Positions 22,904 through 33,816 of a stretch of DNA of 64,000 nucleotides are shown here, piece by piece. This DNA comes from Boletus sp. NGJ. Lineage: Eukaryota; Basidiomycota; Agaricomycetes; Boletales; Boletaceae. How positions within the stretch are numbered: position 1 is the first letter of the stretch; every line of letters begins with the position of its first letter. A program made the position numbers and the translations under genes. The stretch is taken from NCBI GenBank assembly GCA_019096195.1, contig JAGTXK010000187.1, positions 744,001 to 808,000 of the forward strand, read 5' to 3'. Below the pieces are notes generated by a model. The model saw only the letters and a program-made list of their open reading frames with translations. It was not told the DNA's origin and made no database searches.

Positions 22904-23620
22904 TGAGCATTTATTTCGCAGACTGTGGGATGTGAGGGAGACATGTCAGTCTCTCAGTCCTTGTTTAAAATACTTTTCGCCTTTTGTACCTAGCAAACAC
23001 GCTCGAGTGATTGTTTTGCTTATTCCTATTCCAAGTTATTTGAGATGTCCGAGCACTGTACTGGGCTTGCATCGTAGTAGAAAGACATCCGTTATTGCCT
23101 TCGAGGGACTGCGAGTTGTGAATCTAGTCACCTGAAAGGCCCCTTTGCCAGGATGGATCAAACGTCGCTCGTGGGATGACTCAGGCACTTCTCGGCAATG
23201 ATAACGCGAAACGTTACGCCAAGTTCGTAAGCAGGAACGTCGGGCTATGCTCCGTAAGATGCCTATCGCGGTGGATGTTCAGTTCCTAGAATTCCGTGCT
23301 AGAGACGATTCGGATCCTTGCCTTGTGCTACCAGGAACTCGAAGTAGCGATACTACTTACCAGCCTCGACTCCGCTGCGCACTGCCAAGGTATCAGATTC
23401 AGCGGACGAGTTTCCTGGCAGGAACGTCAGGCTATGCAAGTTGCAGTGGTGTACAGCTCTCAGGCTGTATGAAGAAGACCGAGAATCCAAAGCGTTCTAC
23501 AACGACAGCGGAGGTGTACGTCAAGGCACTGGATGGTTCCACTCACGCTGCTTGCTGGATGCTCAAGCGCTCAATTTCATTCCACAACTTTCTCCCCAAC
23601 ATCCAAGTGCCTAGTATTTC
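22904..23620. other. Intergenic DNA
   Basis: About 700 bp between two plus-strand genes. A short imperfect repeat, GGAACGTC followed by GGCTATGC after one base, occurs near 23233 and again near 23423. No gene seen. Confidence 0.4.
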
Positions 23621-26191
23621 ATGTCAGAGATTCCACCTCCTTACACACATGTCGAAGCGTCTCCGCCACAGTACACGCTTCCAGAGACATTCAACATTGG
23701 TCACAGCCGTGTTGGTATGCTCATCCGACCCCAACAACTCAGAGGACACCTCTCCATGTTGCATGCATTTCACAACCTCCGGCTAGTTGTAGAATCCGAT
23801 TTCGTCCCACGGTTTCCAATCGACGTTCGTGCAATGGAGCCAGAGAAACGTTGGGGCTGGTTCGTGAACATCGCAGTCGAGAGGTTTGTTGGTAATCTAT
23901 CTTTTCGAACCTCGAGGCTGAATCTTTCAAGGTTTGAACGCTGGTGCCGCAGTCTTGGCACATGGTGCTCCGTGAACCTTGAGTTGGCTCTTCCCCCGAT
24001 CGATGTGCTGGATGGTCTGGCATGCTTATCTTCTCAATCCAATGTACGACATTTCCTTGGATGTCTGCCGTCGTGAATGACAGAATGAATAGATGGTATG
24101 CGGAAGATACGGAGCGTATAGTGGCGTTGAGCTACTTGCCGGTCATCACGCAGTATCTCGCCGCCAATATCGTACGTGGCTTGACCTGATTAAATTCCAT
24201 CCACTGACGGAGTTGCAGGGATCTCCTCACCTCCTCATTACCGACTCGCCTCACCCCGATCGAGTCCACAACTGGGAGCATCACACAAATACACCGTATG
24301 ACCCTTTTGATGCGGCAGCAGTTGTATCATACAAAGAGATCCAGTGCCCGCGGTGCTCGCACCGGGTAGTCGTGCGTAAGAACCGCTGAATTCCGCTGCT
24401 GTGAGAGGTACCTGACGACTACACAGCATTTCTTGGTGAAAATGGTACAGGGTATGCACAAAGTAATTTTGCTGCCAGCTGCACGTCTTGTTTGCAGATG
24501 ATCAAGAAGGACCTATTGAGTCTTCACAAATTTGCGAACGATATCGTGAGGATTGCCGGATTCCTTCCGTACGTTCACCTCCAGCCTCCTGCTATGCATT
24601 GAGCTAAGTTACGTCGCAACAGTGGAACATTACATACTCCTTATGAACAACATGACACTGGTCGTGCCACACTGATAAAAAAACGTGTCATGGCGGCGGC
24701 TAGACTTCCCGTGTCAAACGCACTCACCGCACAGGATGTCATGACGAAGTTGAAGTTTAACCCTACATTACTGACCGGGATATTGAATCTTCAAATTCAG
24801 CGCAGAATGTATGACGAGATGCTGATCGACCTCTACCTTTCTAACCTTTTCACTAGAGGAAAGAGAATCCTGAGTGCATACACAGACGACCGACCCTTCT
24901 CAGTTGAACTCGTAGGCGCTGTCAGTCCCAACATCCCCCGCTTCATTCGCTCCCGTGACCTTGCTCAACCAACGGTTGTTCTAGGTCCTGCGGCAAGCTT
25001 CATTCGTGCGCAAAATGGCTGATCTCGGCTGGACGGACCCTGACTTCTTCGCCGACGAGGAGGAGATGGTCGTCTTGCAACACAGTGTCGCAAGATACCA
25101 CGCGTGAGTATGAGGTGACGAGACTTTCCGCCGCATATTCAATCAGCATTTTTGTGCAGTTTTTTGGGACTCATGGCTGATGCCCCCGGGTCGTTTTTCG
25201 TTCCGACGCTCGACATCGATCTTGCGTGGCATACGCACCAACTTAGGGCAAGTTATTATCACACTGAATGTAAACGAGTCGTGGGTCGGTACATTGACCA
25301 GTAAGTACTCATTTCTGACTTACATTGTGATGGCGTCCGAGAACACCGTTTCCGCTAGTGATGACAAGGTCGACGAAGATCATCTCGCGACAGCGTTCGA
25401 CGTCACATGTCGTGCTTGGACCGTGCGTGCACGTCGCTACATCAAAAAGATGACGCCAATGATTGCTGACTGACTAGGATCGTTACGGTCTCCCGTATAC
25501 TTACTGCGGCTGTCCTCTCCCTGGTACGACGCTGGGTCAGCGGTTGCGGAACGCCTTGTCTCTGCATCATCGCACGACCAATGAATTGGATGTCCTTCGG
25601 CCACCACCCGACGCAGCGGCTGGCACACATGCCAGTGACCACAACGCCGTCTATCTCATGCACAACCGGAAGGGATCCGAGCGCGCACGTGAGCGAAGAC
25701 GACAAAAGGCCGAGCGACGACGGCGACGAGAAGCACTCGACGCCAAAGGCAAGGACAAGGAGAGGACCGCTGTGTCGCGGTACAACCGCAGTCAGACGCA
25801 GGCGCACGAACTCGCATTTTTTTATCCTGTCCCGATCTGGATCGGGGTTGCGTCTTGCGTCACTGTACCGTTCGTCGTTGGGAATGGCGCGTGTGCAACA
25901 GTGAGAATTTTTTCTTGGCATGGCGAGGCTTGTTGACGAGTCTGGCGTGTATGCGTCTAGGGTGTGGGTGGTTGTATGGCAGCAGGTGCAGGATGTGGGA
26001 CGTGCAGGGGTGGTGGCGGTTGTGGCGGAGGCGGATGTGGCGGGGGCGGGGGCGGATGCGGCGGGGCGGGGGCGGATGCGGCGGGGGCGGGGGCGGATGT
26101 GGCGGGGGAGGCGGATGCTAATAACTTGATACCTGATACCCGCTTTTGTGTGAATATATGGGATTCAGTCCTCAATGGATTGTTGCTTTAA
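23621..26191 (+). CDS. Glycine-rich domain protein (DUF1399/GRDP type), with frameshift
   Basis: Homologue of the eukaryotic GRDP/DUF1399 family, whose biochemical role is not established. About nine exons starting at MSEIPPPYTHVEASP (23621). Recognisable blocks in order: RWGWFVNIAVERFERWC, PPIDVL then MVWHAYLLNP, two Cys pairs (CPRC and CTSC), WTDPDFFADEEEM, PTLDIDLAWHTHQLR, CGCPLPG, and a C-terminal Gly/Cys-rich tail. Introns follow GT-AG, for example 23884-23931 and the one ending at 24690 upstream of the MAAARLP block. PPIDVL and MVWHAY are adjacent motifs but lie in different frames; one extra base near 24007-24011 (CTGGATGG where CTGATGG is expected) breaks the frame. The Gly/Cys tail also changes frame in a G-rich run. 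So this copy is either inactive or carries assembly errors. Confidence 0.75.
26005..26120 (+). repeat. G-rich tandem tract encoding Gly/Cys tail
   Basis: Imperfect repeats of GGCGGGGGCGG with interspersed GATG on the plus strand. They code for the Gly/Cys tail of the GRDP-type gene. Multiple runs of four or five G make the strand a candidate for G-quadruplex folding and prone to length change; one unit appears one base short, which shifts the frame from a Cys/Gly reading to an Ala/Gly/Asp reading. Confidence 0.7.
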
Positions 26192-26397
26192 TTACTGCGT
26201 AGTCAGATTTACTGCCTTCATTCAATAAAAAGAGGTTTATCTGGTAGGTCTGTTTGACTAATGCTATGTGCGCAGCTACCTCGCCACACGATAACGGAAA
26301 CATACGTTCAATTGCAAGGATTGGATACAAGTATGTCGATATGTAGCAGACTATCAAGATCGACGTTTGAATGCAAAGGAGATTCCCAGTACGGAGC

Positions 26398-28024
26398 TCA
26401 ATAGCTTTCTACAAGACGTGTCACACCTTGGGATTCAACTTCCCCGCGACGAGGATCCATTACTTTCCCAAGAATCTAGGGTACCAATGTTAGCAATAAC
26501 GCACTACGATCAATCGAAACCATCGCCAAGCATTACCTGGTTGAGCTGCAAAAAGTTTTCCACGAGCTCGACACCGAGAACGTCCTTGATGGCATCGTCG
26601 GCGGCCAGGTACCGTCTCGCCTCACGAATGTTCAAAGGCATGCGTTTCGTGATGCCCAACGTCTCCCTCTCCGCGACCGACATTTCGGCAGCCGTTCGCG
26701 GGACGTCACTATTTTTCACCGCGAGCGCAAGGTCATCTCTGATGCCAATTATGCCACACGCCAAGACGCCTGCAAGAGCGAGGTATGGGTTGGATGTTCC
26801 GTCGACGGTTTTGATCTCAAAATTACGCGAGGAAGGGGTTGTTGCATTCGTGAGGCGAACGGGTGCCTCACGATTGTCGACCCCCCAACAGACCCACGTT
26901 CCTCCTGACCATATCCCATCCGCCATTCGGATGTAAGAAGCCGGTAGAGGCAGCGTGAATGCAATCACGGAAGGGAGATGGTGCATGAGACCGGACAGGA
27001 AGGTGGACTCAAGGGGCGTGAGGAACTCGGAAGTGGATGTTCCTTGCCTTTCCCCGCGTACTGAAACGTGCATGTGAGCACCGCTCCCGCCTATCTCTTC
27101 AATCAGAACGTTGACGCTAAAACAGTGTACGCAATTACTTACAGCTGTCTTGGGCTAGCCTGGGGGCGAAGGTAGCCCTCAGACCATGCTTGTTTGCAAT
27201 ATTATAGATGGTCTCGCGAGTGTGGACAAGGGCGTCCGCAGCCTCTAGTGGAGACATGGCGCCCGTGACCACTTCATACTACAACAGGAACGGCCTATGA
27301 GTAAAAACCGGGATAAGTGTCAACTAGCCGGGATGGACGGACCTGTCCTGGTGCAGCTTCCGCGTGGTACATCTGCAGCTCGATACCGTCCTCTTGAATG
27401 GCATCGACGATTTCTTCCAGTGCTTGAGCCTCGATACTTCCCGTGGTTACCGCGAGGGAGGTGGACCATTGACGATCATGCACGGGGATGACTGGGTTAG
27501 TTGATTTGAGAAGAATAAATTCGGTTTCAAAGCCAACCAAAAATTGGATCCCGAGTTCCTCGGCGGCGTACCTGGCTACGATGTCAGCCATGTTGGTCAA
27601 CCATCCCCAAGGTCACTCACTTGAGAAGCCGCAACAAGACCATACGAGGGCATGAAGGCACTTCAAACGACGGTCCAGTTGGTCGTGGAACAGATACTTT
27701 TTCTTGAAAGAACCCGAAGAAGACGGCGTGTCGAGGAGCATAGTGACAAGGACGGAAGGAAGAGAGATCGAAGACATAAATGTACTCCCCGACTGCGCTG
27801 AATCCAGGTGCGAGCTGGAGGACTACCATCCCAAGAGCTGCCTTGGTCATTGTGACGCCGGGTCGCTCCAACAAGAGAAGCTTGCGGAAGTGGGTTACCG
27901 ACAAGATCCGGCAACGAACCACATTGACGAGATCAACCCATTGAATTCGAACGTATCGGATGTTGTGGGCGTCGAGGAGGGATAAAACGTCGGCGTGCGA
28001 TTTGAGCGGTTGTATACTTTGCAA
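26398..28024 (-). CDS. Glutamine synthetase-like enzyme (GlnA/FluG C-terminal type)
   Basis: Member of the glutamine synthetase catalytic-domain family, of the fungal type related to the FluG C-terminal half and gamma-glutamyl-amine synthetases, not the compact eukaryotic GS II. Exons: about 28024-27621, 27571-27343, 27278-27143, 27090-26537 and 26475-26398, about 466 aa with matching phases. Visible GS elements are FETEFILLK (metal-binding Glu), AEAAPGQYEVV, the SCGSGAHMHVSV block (nucleotide/metal His), NREAPVRL in the Arg-flap position and FEIKTVDGTSNPYLALAG. The fourth exon joins at a 52-nt intron so that SCGSGAH is restored. The 5' end is unresolved: the frame at 28024 has no ATG and a stop lies just upstream, so a further exon or an error is likely. 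The N-terminal block HADVLSLLDAHNIRYVRIQW is typical of the family. Confidence 0.82.
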
Positions 28025-28488
28025 AGGGAGGTTTGATCACCATCGAAAGGGACATTATTCTGGTAGAATGCTGGGGGGCAAGTAAGAGAGGTTGTAGAAG
28101 ACGATGGTGGCAAAAGGTTCGGCTTAAGCGCTGGCGAGCGTCGAAGAACCTCGCAATTTATATTCATTAAGAGGTGATGGCGAGATAAGAATTTTTGGTT
28201 TTCGAGTTGCATGAGGGAGGCCGCACTTGAGTAATGATGAGTTTCAAAATTATATAAGTGAAGATGCTGTACGACAACATACGACTAAATCCAACACAAG
28301 GGGTAATCTACCGAGGAAACACAAGACATTAGGACCTACCGATTCAGAGTACGACGCCAGGATGCATGTAATGATCTATCTATCTCGCCGCAGCCTGCCG
28401 CATCAGACGTTACGAACAGACTGAGAAGCATTCATACACTGGTTACCGATTACATTCAATAACCGCAATACCTGCGCTCTTCATATGG
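28025..28488. other. Intergenic DNA
   Basis: About 460 bp between the GS-like gene's 5' end and the stop of the next minus-strand gene. A missing first exon of the GS-like gene could lie in 28065-28212, where an ATG-led frame is present. Confidence 0.4.
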
Positions 28489-28945
28489 CTACTTTCTGCC
28501 CGCTTTCTTGGCGGCTGTCCTCGCCTTGGTGATCTGCTTCTTCCACCCGAAGCATAGGTTGCATTCTAATGACATGCGGTTAGAAAGTACAGCAGAGGCC
28601 CGACGATGATCTCACCCGCAGACCCATGTTTCTTGCATTGATACACGCCATCTTTGTTGGTAGTCACCGCAGGTGGCTCGATGGGGTCCCGATCAACAGG
28701 GTCGAACTAACGACCAGAGGCAAAGTGTGAGCAAGCCCGGTTTAGAATTTGTGAAGCGATGAGATTGACCCCATAGAAAGAATCGTTTTCTTCCCTTCCG
28801 TCGTACCCGCAGTCAGTGCACTATTGAGACCAGAATGAGATAGGTGGTCGTCAGCCGATCAACGTGGGTATGTAACACGTACGACTTCTTTCAGATGGGC
28901 GCAGAAAACGGCATCGTTGATTTCGACGGTTGCGACTTCGGCCAT
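28489..28945 (-). CDS. Small Cys-rich, probably zinc-binding protein
   Basis: Four exons starting at 28945 and ending with AAKKAGRK and a stop at 28489, 93 aa in total. All three introns are GT-AG with consistent phases. Cysteines are arranged as C-A-H, C-T-D-C-G, Q-C-K-K-H and C-N-L-C, which resembles a compact zinc-binding fold somewhat like a MYND finger; the central segment reads YDGREENDSFYG and FDPVDRDPIEPPAV. The C-terminal end is very basic (KKQITKARTAAKKAGRK). I do not know a named family or function. It was split across exons too short to stand out as open frames, so its call rests on the Cys spacing and clean splice phases. Confidence 0.68.
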
Positions 28946-29292
28946 GGCGAATGGATTGGGTATTCAGGCCCAGGAAAGGTTCGCTACGGCGTATGGAGAA
29001 AGGGAGATCAAGAGCGGAAGTAGCCGAGCATCTAAATACTCTCAGAGGTCGACTCAGGGCAAGCACGCATAATTCTCATAATGCCCAGAGGATGCTCGTC
29101 GTCCGTCCAACATTTCGCAGCCCAGCCGAGTGCTAGCCAATGCAGCTACGTTGATACTGTAGCTGCAAAGTCCGGATGCGAGCAGAGTACCAGGAGAACT
29201 GTGTGGCGTGGGATTCTCACCACTGACCCACGTGACATCAACCGCGTGCACGCCGAGTCGCTGACCTACCACCGCGATATCGCACAGGAAAG
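28946..29292. other. Divergent promoter region
   Basis: About 350 bp between the starts of the small Cys-rich gene (minus) and the F-box gene (plus). It should contain both promoters. No distinct motif cluster noticed. Confidence 0.45.
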
Positions 29293-30920
29293 ATGGCGGA
29301 AAGACTTCCTCCAGAACTTTGGTCGCACATCTTTGACCTCGCCGCAGATGAAGATACCATATTCTACCCTGGCTTGCAAACCAGCATGGCCCAGTCGACC
29401 TGGTCCAAATCCCCCTGGGGCGGTTGGATCGTCCGAACACCCCAAGATACCATCAACCTCATCCAACGGCGAAGCTACGCCACCAAGAAGGTCTCATACT
29501 ACCTCTCTTCTCTGCGTCGCTGCGCGAGATTGCTCATGGCGCTTTTCTTTCTTTCCTGCAGTCAATCATCGCCGCTTGCCAAACTTGGCGCAGACTCGGC
29601 ACCGAGTTTCTCGTCCGTTGTCTCTTCTTTGACGATCCTACGAAATTGCGTGATCTCTGCAACATCCTGGATCGCGACCCTTCGCTTGGATGGTGGGCGA
29701 GACGCCTACATATCACCCACTTCCTCAACGGACGCGGGACGAGGATGGATGACTTTGAGAATCCACTCATCACTATCCTCCAGCAATGTCCGAACCTCGA
29801 GATTTTCATCGTCGATTGGCCAATGTCGAGTGCGTTCGGATCTATCGCAGACACGCTCGCCATGTCCTGCCGTAACCTGCAAACAGTACACTGGCACGTA
29901 CCATCCGAACTACTCTCCAAAGTGATTTGGGCGTTAGACGCGCTCCCTAATCTCGTTGCCGTCCACCTCGAGTTCGCCGCGGCGATTAAGGAATCAGACA
30001 CCATCACATTGGGTTCCGCTCAAGACGTCAAACTAAAACTGCCGAATCTTCAGCAACTCTTTTTGAAAGCTTTCTGTCAAGACTTCATAGAACAGGCTAC
30101 CGGGTGGTCGCTTCCCTTGTTACGCAGTTTCTCCTTCCACTTTGGCACCAACGCTCTCGACGTTCCAGACGTCATCGCTTTCCTCGCGCAACACGGCACG
30201 ATCCTTCTCTTCCTAGACTTGAACTGCATTCCGACACTTGACATCCGCGCTATCTTAGACCTTTGTCCTCTCCTAACTACATTCTGTTTCAATCTCGATT
30301 GGAAGGTTTTGCCAGCTCCAAATCCCGATGCCAGTCCTGATCATCCCGAAGACGAAGCTATGCTACCAATTACGCTTACAAACCGTCCACACGACCATCT
30401 CCAGCACATCGGGCTCCACGGACTCTTGTATGCTTTTGGGGTGGGATATGCCGCAGCGTATGCCGACTCTGACCCCGTGCGGACGATGATGGTCCAGCGC
30501 ACAAACGATCGCAACTTCAAAGCCTTGAACAAAGCTTCATTTCCTAAGTTGGAGCGCGTAAGGGTCTTGAGTCCAGGGGTGTTGCAAGACCTAAACGACA
30601 ATGATGGGCCTGCGGAGTCGTGCTTTGAGCGGTGGGAGAGGTGGTGGGAGATGTGCACGAAAATGCGCGTGAGGCTCGAGGATTGTTCGGGAGGAGTGCT
30701 TGGTAATCTTCCTCAGGATCAGAGTGAGGAAGAAGAGTACGACAGCGAGGAAGAAGGATACGAGTACGTCACGGACGAGGAGGAGCAGGAGCAGGAGCGG
30801 AAGGGAAGCGTCAGTTTGGCGGAGCTGAGGGAATTGCTGGCAGAGTGCAGAAGGATGTCAGAGGAGGGCGAACGAGAACAGTCCACCTTCCAGTTTTTCC
30901 TCACCCCGCCAACATTTTGA
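29293..30920 (+). CDS. F-box/LRR-like protein
   Basis: Putative SCF ubiquitin-ligase substrate receptor of the expanded agaricomycete F-box group. Two exons, 29293-29490 and 29562-30920, give 518 aa. The N terminus MAERLPPELWSHIFDLAADE is a typical shortened F-box, and the intron after ATKK is at a usual place. The body has irregular leucine-rich segments (CPNLEIFIVDW, LPNLVAVHLEF, LRSFSFHFG, CPLLTTFCFNLDW). Residues about 440-500 are strongly acidic (SEEEEYDSEEEGYEYVTDEE). Its stop lies only 20 bp from the stop of the convergent Trm44 gene. Its target cannot be inferred. Confidence 0.85.
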
Positions 30921-30940
30921 CATTCACGACTTGTGTTACC

Positions 30941-32727
30941 TCAATGACCACCCGCTTTCCCCTCTGGTGTGCGTGTCTTGTATACTCCTCTCTTCGCTAC
31001 GTCCCGGACTATGCCAAGTGCCCGTTCTACATAGACTTGGTCGTTGTCGTCGAGCCGCTCTCGACCTATTTGGCTCCAGATTTGGTTCGGCTCGCAAACA
31101 TATGGACGTACCTATGATGGCCCAGTTTCGCGTGCTAGGAATACGAAGCGTATCACATTCTACTTTCCATCCCATCCACTGGCTCAACTTCGCCAGCCAA
31201 ATCCTATACGTCGAATACCGACTCTGGTGACCACCTTCGCCGCCCATATTCAGACGGTCCACAAACGCATCGTTCTCAACGATGGATGTCAAGTCCGCAA
31301 TGGTAGTGGTCGACGCGTGTGCGAACCGCTCGTCAAACGACCAGGCACAGCACGGGATAGAGAGATACCCGGATGCGTGCTCGACGGTTGCAATGAGAGG
31401 GAGCCATGGCGTCAGTTCGTCTGCGTGGTTGCCGATGAGAAACGTGCCGGACTGGAGGTAGGGGATGGCGCTGTTCTCCATCACAGTTCGGACGTACCGC
31501 GTCGGATTGATCGCATGCACGTGTAAGGCGGCGCGCGTGTGTTCGGGATAGTGACCCCAGGAAGTACGCGCCCGGAGGTCGATGCCGTGGCCCTGGTAGC
31601 CCTCGGAGACGAGAATGTGTGTGAGCAGGCCGTTTCCGCATCTGTAGGCCGGTATGTACATGTGATGGGGAGAGCTAGTGCTGTATCTCAGACTTACCCA
31701 AGGTCCAAGAACCCACCAGGTGGCTGCGACCAGTGCTTCCAGGGCGCATCACGCTCAGGTACGTGACTTTCAAGATCCTCTGCGCGTGTGTAAGAATGTT
31801 TCCAAAGAAGCATGAGGTACGTCGCGATCCCGATATCCTGTAATGGGCATCAGCTAACCGTCGGCAGTGCCTTCAAGACGAGACGAGTAGCATCTGCATC
31901 GTTGACATTACCTCAAACACATGCTTGAGCGGGTCCGTGGACTCCTTCCACTCGGCCACCAAATGTTTGTATCGTTCTCGTATCACGAGATACAGATCCT
32001 GATATGCCTCCCTCGGGATCATACAATCGTGCTTCACACGCTTTTGGAAATGTGTCATTGCGCCCCATCCGTATCGATGGAGGGTCTCGAGGAGCGCCAA
32101 CGCCGTACGGTACAGTCTTGAATTCAGATCCAACGGGGTATCGGGCAACACGACCGCTTCTATGCGCAAGATCGGAGGAGTGCAAGGGACGAATCGAAAC
32201 GCGAGATGCCGGACGGTAGGATGATAGTACGGCAGAGATGCACCAGGCGGGAGGAGAGGGCTCAAGACGAGCGTGCACGGCATGCCTTTGTATGCGCTAG
32301 TAGTAGATGCGTACAGCGTGCAGTGTTGCTCGAGGGTAGCATCACGGCCTGGTCGTCGAGGTAGGAGCTTGCGATGGATGGTGTAGATGGGCCGATAAGA
32401 TTTGAGATTGCCCGAGGGAGTGTCGTCGGTATGATGCGAGTAGGATGTCTCGCTAATGGTCTCTGAGCGGAGAATGAGCGTTGAATTGTATTCTGGATGA
32501 TGGACGAGCTGCTCGACAGCGCATTCAAACTAAAGCAAAGAACATGGTCGTGAATTGCAACGGTGTCTGCATCGTTGGCTTACGAGCTCCAAGGGAAAGT
32601 CGGCTGGACAGCTGATAATGGGTAACCAAACCTCGTCCTGCGCGACAGAAATCAGAGGAGGGGTTGTTTGGGGTTGGATATCACAAGGCGAGGGCGTAAA
32701 TTGTGGGCGGACAGATGGCTGGTGCAT
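30941..32727 (-). CDS. TRM44: tRNA(Ser) Um44 2'-O-methyltransferase
   Basis: SAM-dependent enzyme that methylates the ribose of uridine 44 in tRNA-Ser. Five exons, 32727-32584, 32529-31912, 31837-31698, 31641-31112 and 31065-30941, with closed phases give 518 aa. Family hallmarks are KLLPRRPGRDATLEQHC, GGFLDLGCGNGLLTHIL (SAM motif I), GYQGHGIDLR, IGNHADELTPWLPLIA and CCAWSFDERF. The second exon begins FECAVEQLVHHPEYNSTLI, which follows naturally from the first exon's PADFPLEL. The start at 32727 was chosen because homology-like sequence begins there; in-frame ATGs occur upstream. The gene ends 20 bp from the F-box gene's stop, so the two 3' UTRs must overlap. Confidence 0.93.
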
Positions 32728-33010
32728 CGTCGTGTTCAAGCATGGCCATCCAACACATCGAGCCCCGCTCGCATACATGTTTATTACAAGACAATGCTCG
32801 TGGCCTTCCCCGGGCGGGCTCCCGTCACTACACATAGTCAACCAGCGCCGCATCACCACACGACCATTGACAAAATAAGATCAGACATCAACAAAAAGAG
32901 AGCGTCTGGTCAGAAGAGGTTGTTTAAGGGCGACAAAACTTGGGTATGGTAGAGAAAGCGAACGGTGCCCAAAAGTGAACATGAGTCTAGCCTTCAGAAG
33001 TCGACACGGG

Positions 33011-33436
33011 CTACAGATTGATAGGGCTACATCCCATGTTAATGAGGCCATTCTACAAAGTAAATGCATTGGATGGGTCGAGACAAGAGGCAAAACGACA
33101 CTTACAAAGCTCGTGTTGCTACAACAGACGGGCTGCGCTTCACAGCCAGAGCCAGCTCCGGAGAGTGAACTGCATTGCAAGCCAACTTGGGTGTCGTCGT
33201 CTGCCACAGGAAGATCCAGGCCCAGCAGACTCGCCAGTACACTTAGCGCCGGAGAGCCAGCCTATCCAACCGTGACGTCAGGTCAATCATGGACACAGGC
33301 AAACCCGACGCACCGGTTGCATGCTCTGACAGCACTGCATCGACCCAGTGTCGCACTGGGGGTTGCGGCCAATGAGGGGGCCGCCATACGCAAGAGCGAC
33401 AAAGGGGAGGACGGAGAGTGAGTGGTGTACGAGCAT
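33011..33436 (-). CDS. Class I hydrophobin
   Basis: Small secreted amphipathic protein that self-assembles at hydrophilic-hydrophobic interfaces on hyphae and fruiting structures. Three short exons, 33436-33314, 33261-33106 and 33052-33011, all phase 0, give 106 aa. The first exon supplies a signal peptide (MLVHHSLSVLPFVALAYG) and the first cysteine triplet in QCDTGSMQCCQ. The second supplies VGLQC, GSGCEAQPVCCSN, and the third NGLINMGCSPINL. The eight cysteines follow the hydrophobin pattern C-CC-C-C-CC-C, and the C-terminal GCSPINL is typical of class I proteins of basidiomycetes. Introns are 52 and 53 nt with good borders. No exon is long enough to show as a convincing open frame by itself, so this gene is easily missed. 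Confidence 0.95.
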
Positions 33437-33816
33437 GCTGCCAGGGGAACGGGGAACGGGCCTCTAGAAAGGAGCGGATGGGTTCAAGTTTGCGGGAAGA
33501 GGGAAAAGAAGTTGAGGGAGGTTCGACGACGGGGCGACTTTATATGCCTGACCCGCATTCCAACGCGCAAGTTTAGCGCCCGGGCCGTTCATTGGAATAG
33601 ATGGCGGACCAGCGCTAAAATTCGTTGGCGTACTTCAACAACGCTCAGCGCCATCGTCGGGAATGCCAAAAAGTGGCGCGGTATGAGTGCCATGTTCCAC
33701 ATTTCAAGTTTAATGTTCGACCCCGAGCCTCCACAATGGCATCTATCTATGGCGTGTCCAGACTTTTTTCTTACCTTTGATAATGACTTTTCCTCGCGGA
33801 TTGCTCAACTCTGCAG
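33437..33816. other. Divergent promoter region
   Basis: About 380 bp between the hydrophobin start (minus) and the LRR-like gene (plus). It must hold the hydrophobin promoter. I found no upstream F-box exon for the plus-strand gene here. Confidence 0.45.

Noticed and set aside
27085-27145. A frameshift in the GS-like gene before the GSGAH block
   Set aside because: The first acceptor tried (at 27115) gives a stop, but a 52-nt intron ending at 27091 restores SCGSGAHMHVSV in frame.
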